From DAIOEK01 sp963708715 (GTDB taxonomy: Bacteria; Chloroflexota; Anaerolineae; Anaerolineales; Anaerolineaceae), in contig CAVPSU010000001.1 in the NCBI GenBank assembly GCA_963708715.1, positions 558,001 through 622,000 on the forward strand: a stretch of DNA of 64,000 nucleotides, written 5' to 3'. A model generated the notes under the pieces. That model did not search any database. It saw nothing but the letters and a program-made list of their open reading frames with translations, and was not told the origin of the DNA. Below are positions 53,141-61,727 of this stretch, piece by piece; position 1 is the first letter of the stretch; each line of letters begins with the position of its first letter. Both the position numbers and the translations under genes were made by a program.

Positions 53141-54142
53141 CTACTCAACTGGGTTTACATCCTTCACAACCTGGATCTTCCCACTAACAAGGTCGGCGAT
53201 CACGGCGTCCATCTCAGTGGAGACAGTTGCGGAAACGTTGTTCAAGGGGGTTTGTAACTTCACACCGGTATCAAAACCAAGCGGATAGTAACCACCTTTT
53301 TCACCAGCCTGTACCTTGGTTACGATGTCTTTCAACGGACCAGAGAAATCATAGATCAGGGAGGTGATATAGTTGTCTGGTGCGAATTGCGCTTTGTCCG
53401 AATATTTAGCGGTTACGAGGACTTTTGTTCCTGAATTCGCTTTCACTGATTCGAACACACCCTGCATACCAAGGTTTAAGGAGCCAACAATTACATCAAC
53501 ACCTTCCGCGATCATTGCATCAGCAACCTGGCGGGATTTGGCGGGATCATTGAAATCACCAGCCCAAACGGGTTTGAATTCGACCGTCTTACCAGAGTCG
53601 GCTATCGCTTGTTGCATTGCATGTACTTCTGCGTTGGAGAACGGAAGGGTCAAACCGCCGATATAACCGATTTTTCCGGTTGTGGTTGCGCGGGCAGCTA
53701 AAGCACCGATACCGTAGAAACCAATATGGAAATTGCGATCGATGAACCAAACGTTCGCTGGCATTGCTTCTGGTTTCGCATCACCTTCAGCGATGAAAAC
53801 GACATCCGGGAAAGATTTGGCTAATTCGAGTGTTTGATTTACGAATTGACCACCATGTGTCCAGATAATGTTAAAGCCCCCATCCACATATTCCCGCATT
53901 ACACGATCGATATCGGGGACGGCAACACTCTCTGAATAAGCGGTTTCAACCCCCAAATCTTTCTTTACTGCTTCGGTGCCCAGGTATGCCATACTGTTAT
54001 AGTCTGCATCAGTAATTACGCCGGGGAAGATCGCTGCAAGCTTGAGTCCCTTGGTCTGTTCTACAGGCGCGGGAGCGCATGCAGTGAGTACCATGGCTGA
54101 AATAACTACCAGGGCGAACAATAAATAACTAACTTTCTTCAT
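53141..54142 (-). CDS. BMP-family substrate-binding lipoprotein
   Basis: 333 residues. Lipobox MVLTAC, then a PnrA/Med-like binding fold (AAIFPGVITDADYNSMAYLG, YVDGGFNIIWTHGGQF, GKIGYIGGLTLPFSNAEV). PnrA-type proteins classically bind nucleosides. Here the divergent operon is for inositol-type catabolism, so an inositol or sugar ligand is possible. GGAGG lies 6 bases before the ATG. Confidence 0.9.
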   Translation of the reverse strand: MKKVSYLLFALVVISAMVLTACAPAPVEQTKGLKLAAIFPGVITDADYNSMAYLGTEAVKKDLGVETAYSESVAVPDIDRVMREYVDGGFNIIWTHGGQFVNQTLELAKSFPDVVFIAEGDAKPEAMPANVWFIDRNFHIGFYGIGALAARATTTGKIGYIGGLTLPFSNAEVHAMQQAIADSGKTVEFKPVWAGDFNDPAKSRQVADAMIAEGVDVIVGSLNLGMQGVFESVKANSGTKVLVTAKYSDKAQFAPDNYITSLIYDFSGPLKDIVTKVQAGEKGGYYPLGFDTGVKLQTPLNNVSATVSTEMDAVIADLVSGKIQVVKDVNPVE

Positions 54143-54181
54143 TGAAAACCTCCATAAGGAATTGTGGATTTGGCAAACATC

Positions 54182-54210
54182 ATTATGATGAGATTGTTAC
54201 CAATTTTCAA
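54182..54210 (-). promoter_or_regulatory. promoter of the ABC importer operon
   Basis: Minus strand TTGAAA (54210-54205), 17-base spacer, CATAAT (54187-54182), about 40 bases before the binding-protein start. Confidence 0.65.
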
Positions 54211-54346
54211 TATGATATTTGTCCAGCAGTGTAATATAGAATAATAAAAATGATAGTATTATCTGCATATTATCTGCCGGAGTAGTTCGCCAGTTTCCTT
54301 AAGCCGTGATTTCCCTGATAGTTTTGATTATTTGCCATCCCTTTTA

Positions 54347-55345
54347 TTAAAGACTATCCTTTGAGAGTGCTTTCAGGTCAAACTTGCTTATTTGAGAATT
54401 GAGCCTCGCTTTTGCGAGTACGGAAGGCGCCAGGCCTGCTTTTTCCATCCCTAATAGGCAGGCACCAACGACCGGAAAGGTATCCAAACGAATCAACCTG
54501 GCATTCGGTGCAAGATCCCAAATCCGATGTTGCATCGGTAGAATGAGCAGATCCCCACCGTCAAACATACTCCCAACCTGGACTACCTCAACATCAGAGC
54601 TTTGCAGTTCAAGCTGAGATATAACAGCCCGGGCGAGTTCACCCAGTTCTTCGCCAGCCCATCGAAGAATATCTATAGCAACTTTGTCACCCTTATTTGC
54701 AATTTCAAAAATCAATGGCGCAGCAGACGCCGGTATATCAAACTTCCCGCGACACAGACCTTCAACTAGATCAGGCAAGTCTTTGGCACCAGTAAGTTCA
54801 ATAAAAGCCGTTGTTATCGCGGTGGCAGGTCCACGGGAAGTCCATTCGTAAGCCACCCTTTGGATTGCTTTCGCTACCAGTTCTGTTGATCCCGCGCCTT
54901 CTCCCATCATATTCCCGTATCCAGTCACATGAGCTATTCGTTCCCGATCCTTCGTCCACCCCCAGCAATTGCAACCAGTACCGGACACCACAGCGACTCC
55001 CCATCCTTCCGAGGTTCCGGCAATCAAACCCAGGCAGGAATCATTGACGATCTCCAGCGGGCAAGGCAAGCGTAGTTCGCTGAGTATATGGTTGATCATT
55101 GGTTTTTCTGATAGCCAGTCGTATCCGGATATACCAAATCCAGCTCCATTTAATTCATCGATTCCAATTCCTGCACTAGCCGCTGCATCCGATGTTGCAA
55201 TCCGGACCGCGTCAAAAAATCTTTCGTATCCAACATTCTCATAATTACCTGGTCCACCAATACCAAAACCGAGAACATCGCCATCCTGGTTGATGATCAG
55301 GGCGTGTGTTTTTGTACTTCCAACATCGAGACCTACAAAGTACAT
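54347..55345 (-). CDS. BadF/BadG-family ATPase, N-acetylglucosamine-kinase-like
   Basis: 332 residues, ASKHA fold. FVGLDVGSTKTHALI (phosphate 1), IVNDSCLGLIAG and VVSGTGCNCWGW (phosphate 2) match sugar kinases such as GlcNAc kinase. It is likely to phosphorylate the imported substrate. GAGGAA 6 bases upstream selects the ATG at 55345 over one 18 bases earlier. It lies about 200 bases upstream of the importer genes on the same strand and is divergent from the LacI regulator. Confidence 0.82.
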   Translation of the reverse strand: MYFVGLDVGSTKTHALIINQDGDVLGFGIGGPGNYENVGYERFFDAVRIATSDAAASAGIGIDELNGAGFGISGYDWLSEKPMINHILSELRLPCPLEIVNDSCLGLIAGTSEGWGVAVVSGTGCNCWGWTKDRERIAHVTGYGNMMGEGAGSTELVAKAIQRVAYEWTSRGPATAITTAFIELTGAKDLPDLVEGLCRGKFDIPASAAPLIFEIANKGDKVAIDILRWAGEELGELARAVISQLELQSSDVEVVQVGSMFDGGDLLILPMQHRIWDLAPNARLIRLDTFPVVGACLLGMEKAGLAPSVLAKARLNSQISKFDLKALSKDSL

Positions 55346-55542
55346 CTTAAATTCCTCATTCATTCAAATTGTTTGCTAATTAGCCATAATTGAAACTGAT
55401 ACTTAATCCATTAGAATTCGTCTTAGGTGTCAGATGCTTTCCTGTTTATATCTACTAATCATCGCGGAATTTCTCTTGAAATGATTTTACCCGTATCGGT
55501 TTTTCAACACAAACCAATTCTGACCTGGGGAAAAAGGATGGT

Positions 55543-55571
55543 TTGACTTTCGCGAATCAGTTTGTTATACT
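55543..55571 (+). promoter_or_regulatory. promoter of the lacI-iol operon
   Basis: TTGACT (55543-55548), 17-base spacer, TATACT (55566-55571). An 8-bp palindrome ACACGTGT at about 55579-55586 sits at the expected transcript start and could be an operator. Confidence 0.75.
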
Positions 55572-55608
55572 TTTTAGAACACGTGTGCAAACAGGAGCTC
55601 AGGCTTCC

Positions 55609-56634
55609 ATGGTAGTAACCATTAAGGACATTGCCCGTTTGGCGGGGGTATCACATACGACCGTCTCAAGAGCCTTGCATGACTATCCAGCGTTGGCTGA
55701 TTCAACTATTCGAAGGATCAAAGAGATAGCGGAATCGACGGGGTATATTCCTAGCGCTGCTGCCAGGGGATTAAAGACAAGACGCTCATTCACGCTCGGA
55801 GTGATCTTAAGTAATATTGATGATCCGTACTTCAGTGAGATCCTTCAGGGGATTGAAGATGAATTGCGCGATACTGGGTATAGTCTCTTCGTGGCAGCCA
55901 CCCACCGAAACCCACAAATTGAAGAGTTGATCGTACGGGCGATGGGCGAGCAACGGGTGGATGGAGTTATTGTCAGCTCCACCCAATTCAATACCAATCA
56001 CAGCCGAATGTTACAAAAAATCGGGGTTCCAGTGGCTGTCATAAACAATCAAGCCGCTGAACTATACCGTTACTCGATCTACCATGACGATGAATTTGGC
56101 AGCAGGACCATCACCCAACATATGATCGATCTCGGTCATAAACATATTGGATACCTGGGGAATAGTCTGTCCGGTAAAACGAATGAAGATCGTGAGCTCG
56201 GCTTTATTAATACAATGAATGATGCGGGGCTTCCTGTCATCCGAAGATGGATCCATTATGAACCATACGGAATCCCAGAAGCAGGTGTGGCCGGTGGAAA
56301 ATACTTCCTCAATCTCGATTCCAGACCAACTGCAATCGTCTGTTTCAATGATTTGATGGCTATCGGATTAATGCATATTCTCCAGGAATCTGGATTGAGC
56401 ATTCCGTCGGATATATCCATTTCAGGTTTCGATGATATTGCTTTATCCAATTACACCTCACCACCACTCACCACTTTTCATCAACCAAAAAAGGAAATCG
56501 GCGCAGCTGCTGCGAGAATGCTGCTGGATATGGTTGATCGATCTGATGATGACTTATTGGAACAACCGCGTATTCTGATGTTGCGTGGAAATTTATTAAT
56601 TCGTGGAACCACCATATCACCTCGCCAGGAGTAA
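55609..56634 (+). CDS. LacI-family transcriptional regulator
   Basis: 341 residues. N-terminal helix-turn-helix TIKDIARLAGVSHTTVSRAL, hinge AARGLKTRRS, then a periplasmic-binding-protein-like effector domain (FTLGVILSNIDDPYFSEIL, SGFDDIALSNYTSPPLTTFH). It probably controls the divergent importer and the iol genes that follow, with an inositol-type or sugar effector. The ATG at 55609 fits the domain start. The frame upstream overlaps the promoter and is not coding. Confidence 0.93.
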   Translation: MVVTIKDIARLAGVSHTTVSRALHDYPALADSTIRRIKEIAESTGYIPSAAARGLKTRRSFTLGVILSNIDDPYFSEILQGIEDELRDTGYSLFVAATHRNPQIEELIVRAMGEQRVDGVIVSSTQFNTNHSRMLQKIGVPVAVINNQAAELYRYSIYHDDEFGSRTITQHMIDLGHKHIGYLGNSLSGKTNEDRELGFINTMNDAGLPVIRRWIHYEPYGIPEAGVAGGKYFLNLDSRPTAIVCFNDLMAIGLMHILQESGLSIPSDISISGFDDIALSNYTSPPLTTFHQPKKEIGAAAARMLLDMVDRSDDDLLEQPRILMLRGNLLIRGTTISPRQE

Positions 56635-56637
56635 CTG

Positions 56638-57021
56638 ATGTCACCTTATTATTCACCTTTATTAATACCAGCCGACCATTCCAAAGAAGAGTATATCCAC
56701 GTCACCCCGGCTTCTGCCGGATGGGAACATTTGAATTTTGCTGTACGGGATCTGACCTCAGAATACCCATGGACCTCATCTACCGATGAGTATGAAATGG
56801 CCATCGTTGTACTGGGGGGGATCTGCCGGATCGAGTTCAGACAAAGGAGTTTGGGATTCAGTCGGTCACCGTCCCGATGTGTTTCATGGGATGCCATACA
56901 CCCTGTATCTTCCACGGAGGACCACCTTCAAAGTTACTTCGATCACCCCTCAGGTCAAGATCGCATATGGATGGGCAGCCGCATCAAAGGATTTCACCCC
57001 CATATTAGTAACTCCCGATAA
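56638..57021 (+). pseudogene. iolB: 5-deoxy-glucuronate isomerase (IolB-like), 5' part before a frameshift
   Basis: Starts at ATG 56638 with AGGAG upstream, 3 bases after the regulator's stop. The first about 66 residues (SPYYSPLLIPADHSKEEYIH to VVLGGICRIE) match the IolB N-terminus, then the frame goes wrong near 56814-56840. Removing one base, for example one T of TT at 56836-56837 or one G of the seven-G run at 56814-56820, restores a continuous IolB. Confidence 0.8.
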
Positions 57022-57514
57022 AGTAGAAGTGGAAATACGGGGAGGGGAAAATGCCACCAGGCAGATCAACAAAATGATCCCGCCGGGTTTTCCCTGCGAG
57101 CGGCTGGTTGTCGTCGAAGTCTACACGCCTTCCGGGAATTGGAGTTCTTATCCGCCTCACAAACATGATGTCCACCGGGTGGATACTGCGGGGAATATTA
57201 TTGAAGCCGATCTCGAAGAAATATATTTCTATCAAATTACCCCATCAGACGGATTCGCTTACCAACGAATCTACACAGATGATCGCAAACTGGATGAACT
57301 AATTCTGGTTAAAAATGATCAGCTTATCCTTTCACCCGAAGGATATCATCCCGTTGTGTCGGGACAGGGATATACTTCTTATTACCTGAACATCCTGGCC
57401 GGTTCAGCGCAATCCCTGGCGTCTGCCGATGATCCGCAATTTGCCTGGATCAAAGATAGCTGGAAATACCTGGATCCACGCTTGCCCATCGTGAGCATGG
57501 ATATGGAAAAATAA
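56786..57514 (+). CDS. iolB: 5-deoxy-glucuronate isomerase (IolB-like), main part after the frameshift
   Basis: Real homology begins near 56838 (SDKGVWDSVGHRPDVFHG) and runs to the stop. Metal-binding PPHKHD and the following DLEEIYFYQITPSDGFAYQR are IolB hallmarks. The enzyme converts 5-deoxy-D-glucuronate to 2-deoxy-5-keto-D-gluconate in myo-inositol breakdown. The nominal start at 56786 lies inside the out-of-frame region. The intact enzyme would be about 290 residues. Genuine lesion or assembly error is undecided. Confidence 0.8.
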   Translation: MSMKWPSLYWGGSAGSSSDKGVWDSVGHRPDVFHGMPYTLYLPRRTTFKVTSITPQVKIAYGWAAASKDFTPILVTPDKVEVEIRGGENATRQINKMIPPGFPCERLVVVEVYTPSGNWSSYPPHKHDVHRVDTAGNIIEADLEEIYFYQITPSDGFAYQRIYTDDRKLDELILVKNDQLILSPEGYHPVVSGQGYTSYYLNILAGSAQSLASADDPQFAWIKDSWKYLDPRLPIVSMDMEK

Positions 57515-57542
57515 ACCAACACTTATCTTATGGAGGATTTGA

Positions 57543-58556
57543 ATGACATTGCGGTTTGGATTGATTGGGGCTGGTCGGATGGGCAAAGTGTTTGCCCACA
57601 CACTCGCATTCACAGTTGCGGAAGTGGATCTGGTCGCTTTGGCAGATGCCAATGAACAGACGGCTGTTGAAGTTGCGGGGCGTTACAACGTCAAAGATCA
57701 TTACACTGATTACCATAAGTTGTTGGATCGAAAAGATATTGACGCAGTGGTCATTACAACACCCACCGGTACCCATGTCGAAGTCATAAAAGCGGCTGCG
57801 GCTGCTGGTAAACAGATCTTCACAGAAAAACCACTGGGTGACACTTTGAAAGGCTGCGATGAAGCTATCGAAGCGGTTAAAGCAGCCGGGATAAGCATGC
57901 AGGTCGGTTTTATGCGTCGATATGATCCAGCTTATCGGATGGCTAAACAGAAGATCGATGAGGGTTTGATCGGTAAGCCGGTCATTTTCAAGTCCATCAG
58001 TCGCGATCCCAAAAGAACCAGCCTGGAGTTTGCCAGGCGCGAGAACTCAGGCGGTTTGATCCTTGATATGGGCGTACACGATTTTGACCTGGCTCGCTGG
58101 TTAATGGGAAGTGATGTGAAAAGCGTTTACAGTATCGGTGGCACATTGGTTTACCCTGAATTAAAGACGGTTGGTGATATTGATAATGCCATCCTTTCGT
58201 TAAAGATGGAAAATGAATCCATTGGCGAGATCGATTTAAGCCGAAATGCGGTGTACGGGTATGACATCCGTACCGAAGTACTCGGCTCGGAAGGTGGATT
58301 GGTCATTGGTAAACTGCAACAAACATCCACGCTGATGATGACTCGAGCTGGTGTTACGCATGATACTGTCCCCTATTTTATGGAACGGTTTGGAGAGGCA
58401 TACGCGGACGAAATTCGGGATTTTGTGGATGCATTGCTCAATAATCGTCCAGCCGCGGTTACAGGTCTGGACGCCCGGGCTGCAACTGCGATAGGAATTG
58501 CTGCGACCCTTTCACTGGATGAGGAACGTCCGGTAAAATTATCCGAAATTGGATAA
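57543..58556 (+). CDS. iolG: Inositol 2-dehydrogenase-like oxidoreductase (Gfo/Idh/MocA)
   Basis: 337 residues. Rossmann motif GLIGAGRMGKVFAHTLA, catalytic TEKPLGDTL, then GFMRRYDPAYRMAK and MGVHDFDLARWL, as in IolG. Oxidises myo-inositol (or scyllo-/chiro-inositol) to an inosose with NAD. GGAGG lies 6-7 bases upstream. It sits between iolB and iolE in one operon, which supports the inositol assignment over other Gfo/Idh substrates. Confidence 0.9.
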   Translation: MTLRFGLIGAGRMGKVFAHTLAFTVAEVDLVALADANEQTAVEVAGRYNVKDHYTDYHKLLDRKDIDAVVITTPTGTHVEVIKAAAAAGKQIFTEKPLGDTLKGCDEAIEAVKAAGISMQVGFMRRYDPAYRMAKQKIDEGLIGKPVIFKSISRDPKRTSLEFARRENSGGLILDMGVHDFDLARWLMGSDVKSVYSIGGTLVYPELKTVGDIDNAILSLKMENESIGEIDLSRNAVYGYDIRTEVLGSEGGLVIGKLQQTSTLMMTRAGVTHDTVPYFMERFGEAYADEIRDFVDALLNNRPAAVTGLDARAATAIGIAATLSLDEERPVKLSEIG

Positions 58557-58577
58557 TTTCTCAAAGGAATATCGAAT

Positions 58578-59468
58578 ATGATCCGAATTGGAAATGCGCC
58601 CTGCTCCTGGGGCGCATTTAATACCAACCAGAGTATTCAATACCAGCAGGTACTGGATGAGATCCATCAAACCGGATATGAAGGCACAGACCTCGGTGAT
58701 TGGGGATTCATGCCAACCGATCCACCGCTTTTGAAGGATGAGCTTAATAAAAGGTCTCTACATCTTATCTCGGCATTTGTTTCAGTCGATTTCAAAGACA
58801 AGAAGGCACTGCCAGATGGGATATTCAGAGCACTGGAAACGGCTCGACTATTATCGGCGGTTGAAGAATGCAACCCATACCTGGTTTTATCTGATCTCAA
58901 CGGAAATAATCCACTCCGTACTCTGAATGCGGGACGGATCAGACCAGAGATGGGGTTACTCCCTTTCCAATGGCAAAATTTCGCCAGTGGTGTGGAACAG
59001 ATCGCCTTACAAGTGAATGAGAAAACTGGTATTCGTACCGTATTTCATCATCATTGTGGTGGATACGTCGAAACCTCAGGTGAGGTTGGTATGCTGCTTG
59101 ATTATACCGATCCCAGCCTGGTCGGTCTTTGCCTGGATACAGGTCATTATCGCTTTGGAGGGGGTGATCCGCTGCGTTTATTTAAAGTTTTTGCGGATCG
59201 CATTCGACTTGTTCATTTTAAGGATTGCGACCCAGCCATTGCTGCAAAATCTCGGGAAGAAGAATGGAGTTATTTCGAGTCCATTGAACAGGGTGTCTTC
59301 TGTGACCTTGGAAAGGGAGAGGTCAATTTCCAGGGTGTAAAGGCAGAATTGGAGGAGATCGATTATCAAGGATGGATTGTTGTCGAGCAGGATCAACTGC
59401 CCGGAAAAGGATCTCCTACAGAAAGCGCTCTCCGAAATAGGGAATATATCCGTTCGATCGGATACTAA
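58578..59468 (+). CDS. iolE: 2-keto-myo-inositol dehydratase (IolE-like)
   Basis: 296 residues, the usual length, AP-endonuclease-2-type TIM barrel. IRIGNAPCSWGAF at the N-terminus, HHHCGGYVET, LCLDTGHYRFGGGDP and VVEQDQLPG supply the metal ligands seen in IolE. Dehydrates inosose to 3D-trihydroxycyclohexanedione. It follows iolG by 21 bases and is closed by a terminator. iolC, iolD, iolA and iolJ are not in the window. Confidence 0.88.
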   Translation: MIRIGNAPCSWGAFNTNQSIQYQQVLDEIHQTGYEGTDLGDWGFMPTDPPLLKDELNKRSLHLISAFVSVDFKDKKALPDGIFRALETARLLSAVEECNPYLVLSDLNGNNPLRTLNAGRIRPEMGLLPFQWQNFASGVEQIALQVNEKTGIRTVFHHHCGGYVETSGEVGMLLDYTDPSLVGLCLDTGHYRFGGGDPLRLFKVFADRIRLVHFKDCDPAIAAKSREEEWSYFESIEQGVFCDLGKGEVNFQGVKAELEEIDYQGWIVVEQDQLPGKGSPTESALRNREYIRSIGY

Positions 59469-59473
59469 TGTAC

Positions 59474-59509
59474 AACGGACTCTCAGGAAAAGAGAGTCCG
59501 TTTGATTTT
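59474..59509 (+). terminator. terminator of the iol operon
   Basis: Stem AACGGACTCTC with GAGAGTCCGTT (59474-59484 with 59492-59502), tail TTTGATTTTG. It may also serve the convergent minus-strand gene. Confidence 0.85.
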
Positions 59510-59526
59510 GAAGAACTAATAACCTT

Positions 59527-60210
59527 TTAGGAACTGCTATTAGATTTTGGAATATGCGGGATCAACCAGCCCAGAAAAGCATCCTGACTCCGGCTTTGCA
59601 AAGTATAGGTCCCGGGACCGGTGAGTTCCACAACCAGACCTTCGCCACCCAAAATGGTACTTTTCCAACCGGCAACTTTTCGGACCTGATAGTCCAAGGT
59701 TGAGTCAAACGAAACTAGATGACCGGTATCCACGACTGCTTTTTCACCTGCACCAAGCGTAACCGAATGGATTGCCCCAAAGGAGGAGAAGAGCAGCTTA
59801 CCGGAGCCTGTAACTTTAAGAAGGATTAATCCTTCGCGCGAAAAGAATGTCTTCGCACCACCCCAGGCAGTATTCAGCGACAATCCTTCTGATGAAGCCA
59901 GATAAGAACCGGATTGGAGAAAGACCTCTTTCCCGGCAACCTCCATCTCTGCAAGGTCACCAGGAAGCGCCGGAGCAAGCGTGATTTCCCCACCTTGCGA
60001 TGCAGCGGTAAATCTGTTCATAAAAAAACTTTCGCCGCCCAGTACCGCTCGACCAAGCGACTGTAATAAACCTCCTTTGGCTTTCGTCTCCATCTGCAGA
60101 CCTGCGGACATACTTACCATCGCACCGCTTTCAGCCTGAATCGATTCTCCGGGATTGAGTTTCACAATTGCCAGTGAATAGGAAGGACGATATAGGATTT
60201 CGGTTTGCAT
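59527..60210 (-). CDS. AIM24 / TIGR00266-family protein
   Basis: 227 residues, beta-rich, no signal peptide. IVKLNPGESIQAESGAMVSM, the central KGGLLQSLGRAVLGGESFF and a C-terminal GGEGLVVELTGPGTYTLQSR are the family pattern. Role unknown; mitochondrial AIM24 affects membrane organisation. GGAGG lies 4 bases before the ATG. It appears monocistronic. Confidence 0.9.
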   Translation of the reverse strand: MQTEILYRPSYSLAIVKLNPGESIQAESGAMVSMSAGLQMETKAKGGLLQSLGRAVLGGESFFMNRFTAASQGGEITLAPALPGDLAEMEVAGKEVFLQSGSYLASSEGLSLNTAWGGAKTFFSREGLILLKVTGSGKLLFSSFGAIHSVTLGAGEKAVVDTGHLVSFDSTLDYQVRKVAGWKSTILGGEGLVVELTGPGTYTLQSRSQDAFLGWLIPHIPKSNSSS

Positions 60211-60292
60211 ACTACCTCCATTTTTAAATCATTTTATTGTAAGATCCGGAAATTTCCAGACCCGGAAGATCAGTTGTCTACAATGTGCAGTG

Positions 60293-60298
60293 TATAAT
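60293..60298 (+). promoter_or_regulatory. -10 box of a probable leaderless promoter
   Basis: TATAAT, 7 bases before the ATG of the MATE gene at 60306; no Shine-Dalgarno. Confidence 0.5.
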
Positions 60299-60305
60299 CA
60301 CCTCT

Positions 60306-61667
60306 ATGCTTGATTCCCCTAAGCCACCCAGCTATTATCGTACCATTATTCATTTACTGATCCCTATCGCCATTCAGGCATTCTTCAATTCCGCCCTGGC
60401 TTTGGTAGATAATATATTTGTTGGTCAGATTGATGAGATAGCTGTCACTGCAGTATCGCTGGCTTCCCAGGTGTTTTTCATTCTGTCGCTTATTTATTTC
60501 GGTATTAATAGCGGATCTGCCATATTTACGGCACAATTCTGGGGAAATAATGATTCCGGGAGTATTCGGAAAGTCATTGGAATAAATTTGCTGATCAACA
60601 TCGGTTTAGGACTGGTGGTAACACTTCTCGCAGAATTGATACCTGAGACAATTCTTGGACTTTACACCAGGGATCAGGCGGTTATTGCAGCGGGAGCACC
60701 ATACTTAAGAATTTATGCAATTGGCTATGTTTTCCTTGGCATCACCCAGGCACTATACTTTACTCTTCGCAGCACACAGAATGTAAAAATTCCGATGCTT
60801 GTGAATAGCCTCGCATTAGTTGTAAATACTTCCCTTGGATATATCCTGATATTTGGAAAACTTGGGGTCGCGCCTATGGGCATCGAAGGCGCAGCCATAG
60901 CCAATGCGACTGCTCGAATACTTGAATTTGTCGCATTATTCGTGATCCTGATCTGGTCAAAATCATTCCTCGTTCGAGATTATAAAAATATCTTTCCAAT
61001 CCACAAAGAATTCGTTCTACGATTATTGAAATATGCAGCACCAGTCGCGCTTAACGAACTACTCTGGTCAGTTGGATTCTCCACCTACAATTCTATCTAT
61101 GCGCATATCGGAACTGAAGCTGCTGCCGCCACAACTATTGCATTTAGTCTGGAAAACTTGTTTTTCGTCCCTTTCCTGGGGCTGGGAAATGCCTGTGCAA
61201 TTCTGATCGGCAATCAGATCGGTGCGGAAGACCAGGAGCAAGCCTATCATTCTGCTGCGCGGTCGTTGGGCTTGACGGTTATCACCGGAATCGGTATGGG
61301 TTTGACCATGTTTCTAACAAAAGATTGGATCATCCAAATCTATCATATCAGTGACATAACTCGAGATTACACACTGCTCATTATTTCCTGGTTGTCGGTC
61401 GTGTTGATCGCCAAATCGTGGAATATGGTGGCTCTGATTGGAGTGCTTCGAGCGGGAGGTGACACCAAATTTGCCCTTGGTCTGGAGCTATTTACCATGT
61501 GGTTTTATGGCGTGCCCGCAGCCTGGATTGGCGCAAATGTCTTCCATCTTCCGGTTTATTGGGTCGTGCCAATTGTTTTGATCGAGGAATTAATCAAAGC
61601 GATTATTTTGTACACAAGGTTCAGATCAAAAAAGTGGATACATCAACTCTCTCACCCAACAGTGTAA
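60306..61667 (+). CDS. MATE-family efflux transporter
   Basis: About 453 residues, twelve membrane segments in two homologous halves (ALALVDNIFVGQIDEIAVTA near residue 30 and a second half beginning about 235). Exports cationic compounds or flippase-type substrates with Na or H antiport. The ATG at 60306 is used; an in-frame GTG 21 bases upstream overlaps the -10 region. Confidence 0.93.
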   Translation: MLDSPKPPSYYRTIIHLLIPIAIQAFFNSALALVDNIFVGQIDEIAVTAVSLASQVFFILSLIYFGINSGSAIFTAQFWGNNDSGSIRKVIGINLLINIGLGLVVTLLAELIPETILGLYTRDQAVIAAGAPYLRIYAIGYVFLGITQALYFTLRSTQNVKIPMLVNSLALVVNTSLGYILIFGKLGVAPMGIEGAAIANATARILEFVALFVILIWSKSFLVRDYKNIFPIHKEFVLRLLKYAAPVALNELLWSVGFSTYNSIYAHIGTEAAAATTIAFSLENLFFVPFLGLGNACAILIGNQIGAEDQEQAYHSAARSLGLTVITGIGMGLTMFLTKDWIIQIYHISDITRDYTLLIISWLSVVLIAKSWNMVALIGVLRAGGDTKFALGLELFTMWFYGVPAAWIGANVFHLPVYWVVPIVLIEELIKAIILYTRFRSKKWIHQLSHPTV

Positions 61668-61705
61668 TTAAGAAAAATAACGAAGGCCTCAAGACGCTCG
61701 TTATT
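61665..61705 (-). terminator. terminator of the GIN-domain lipoprotein gene
   Basis: On minus: AATAACGA, 14-base loop, TCGTTATT, then TTTCTTAATT. Stem 61698-61705 with 61676-61683. Convergent with the MATE gene end. Confidence 0.7.
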
Positions 61706-61727
61706 AATCCATTAACCAAATTACTAC

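Noticed and set aside
55579..55586. ACACGTGT palindrome as a LacI operator
   Set aside because: Well placed, but only 8 bases long and not repeated at the importer promoter; kept only as a note in the promoter entry.
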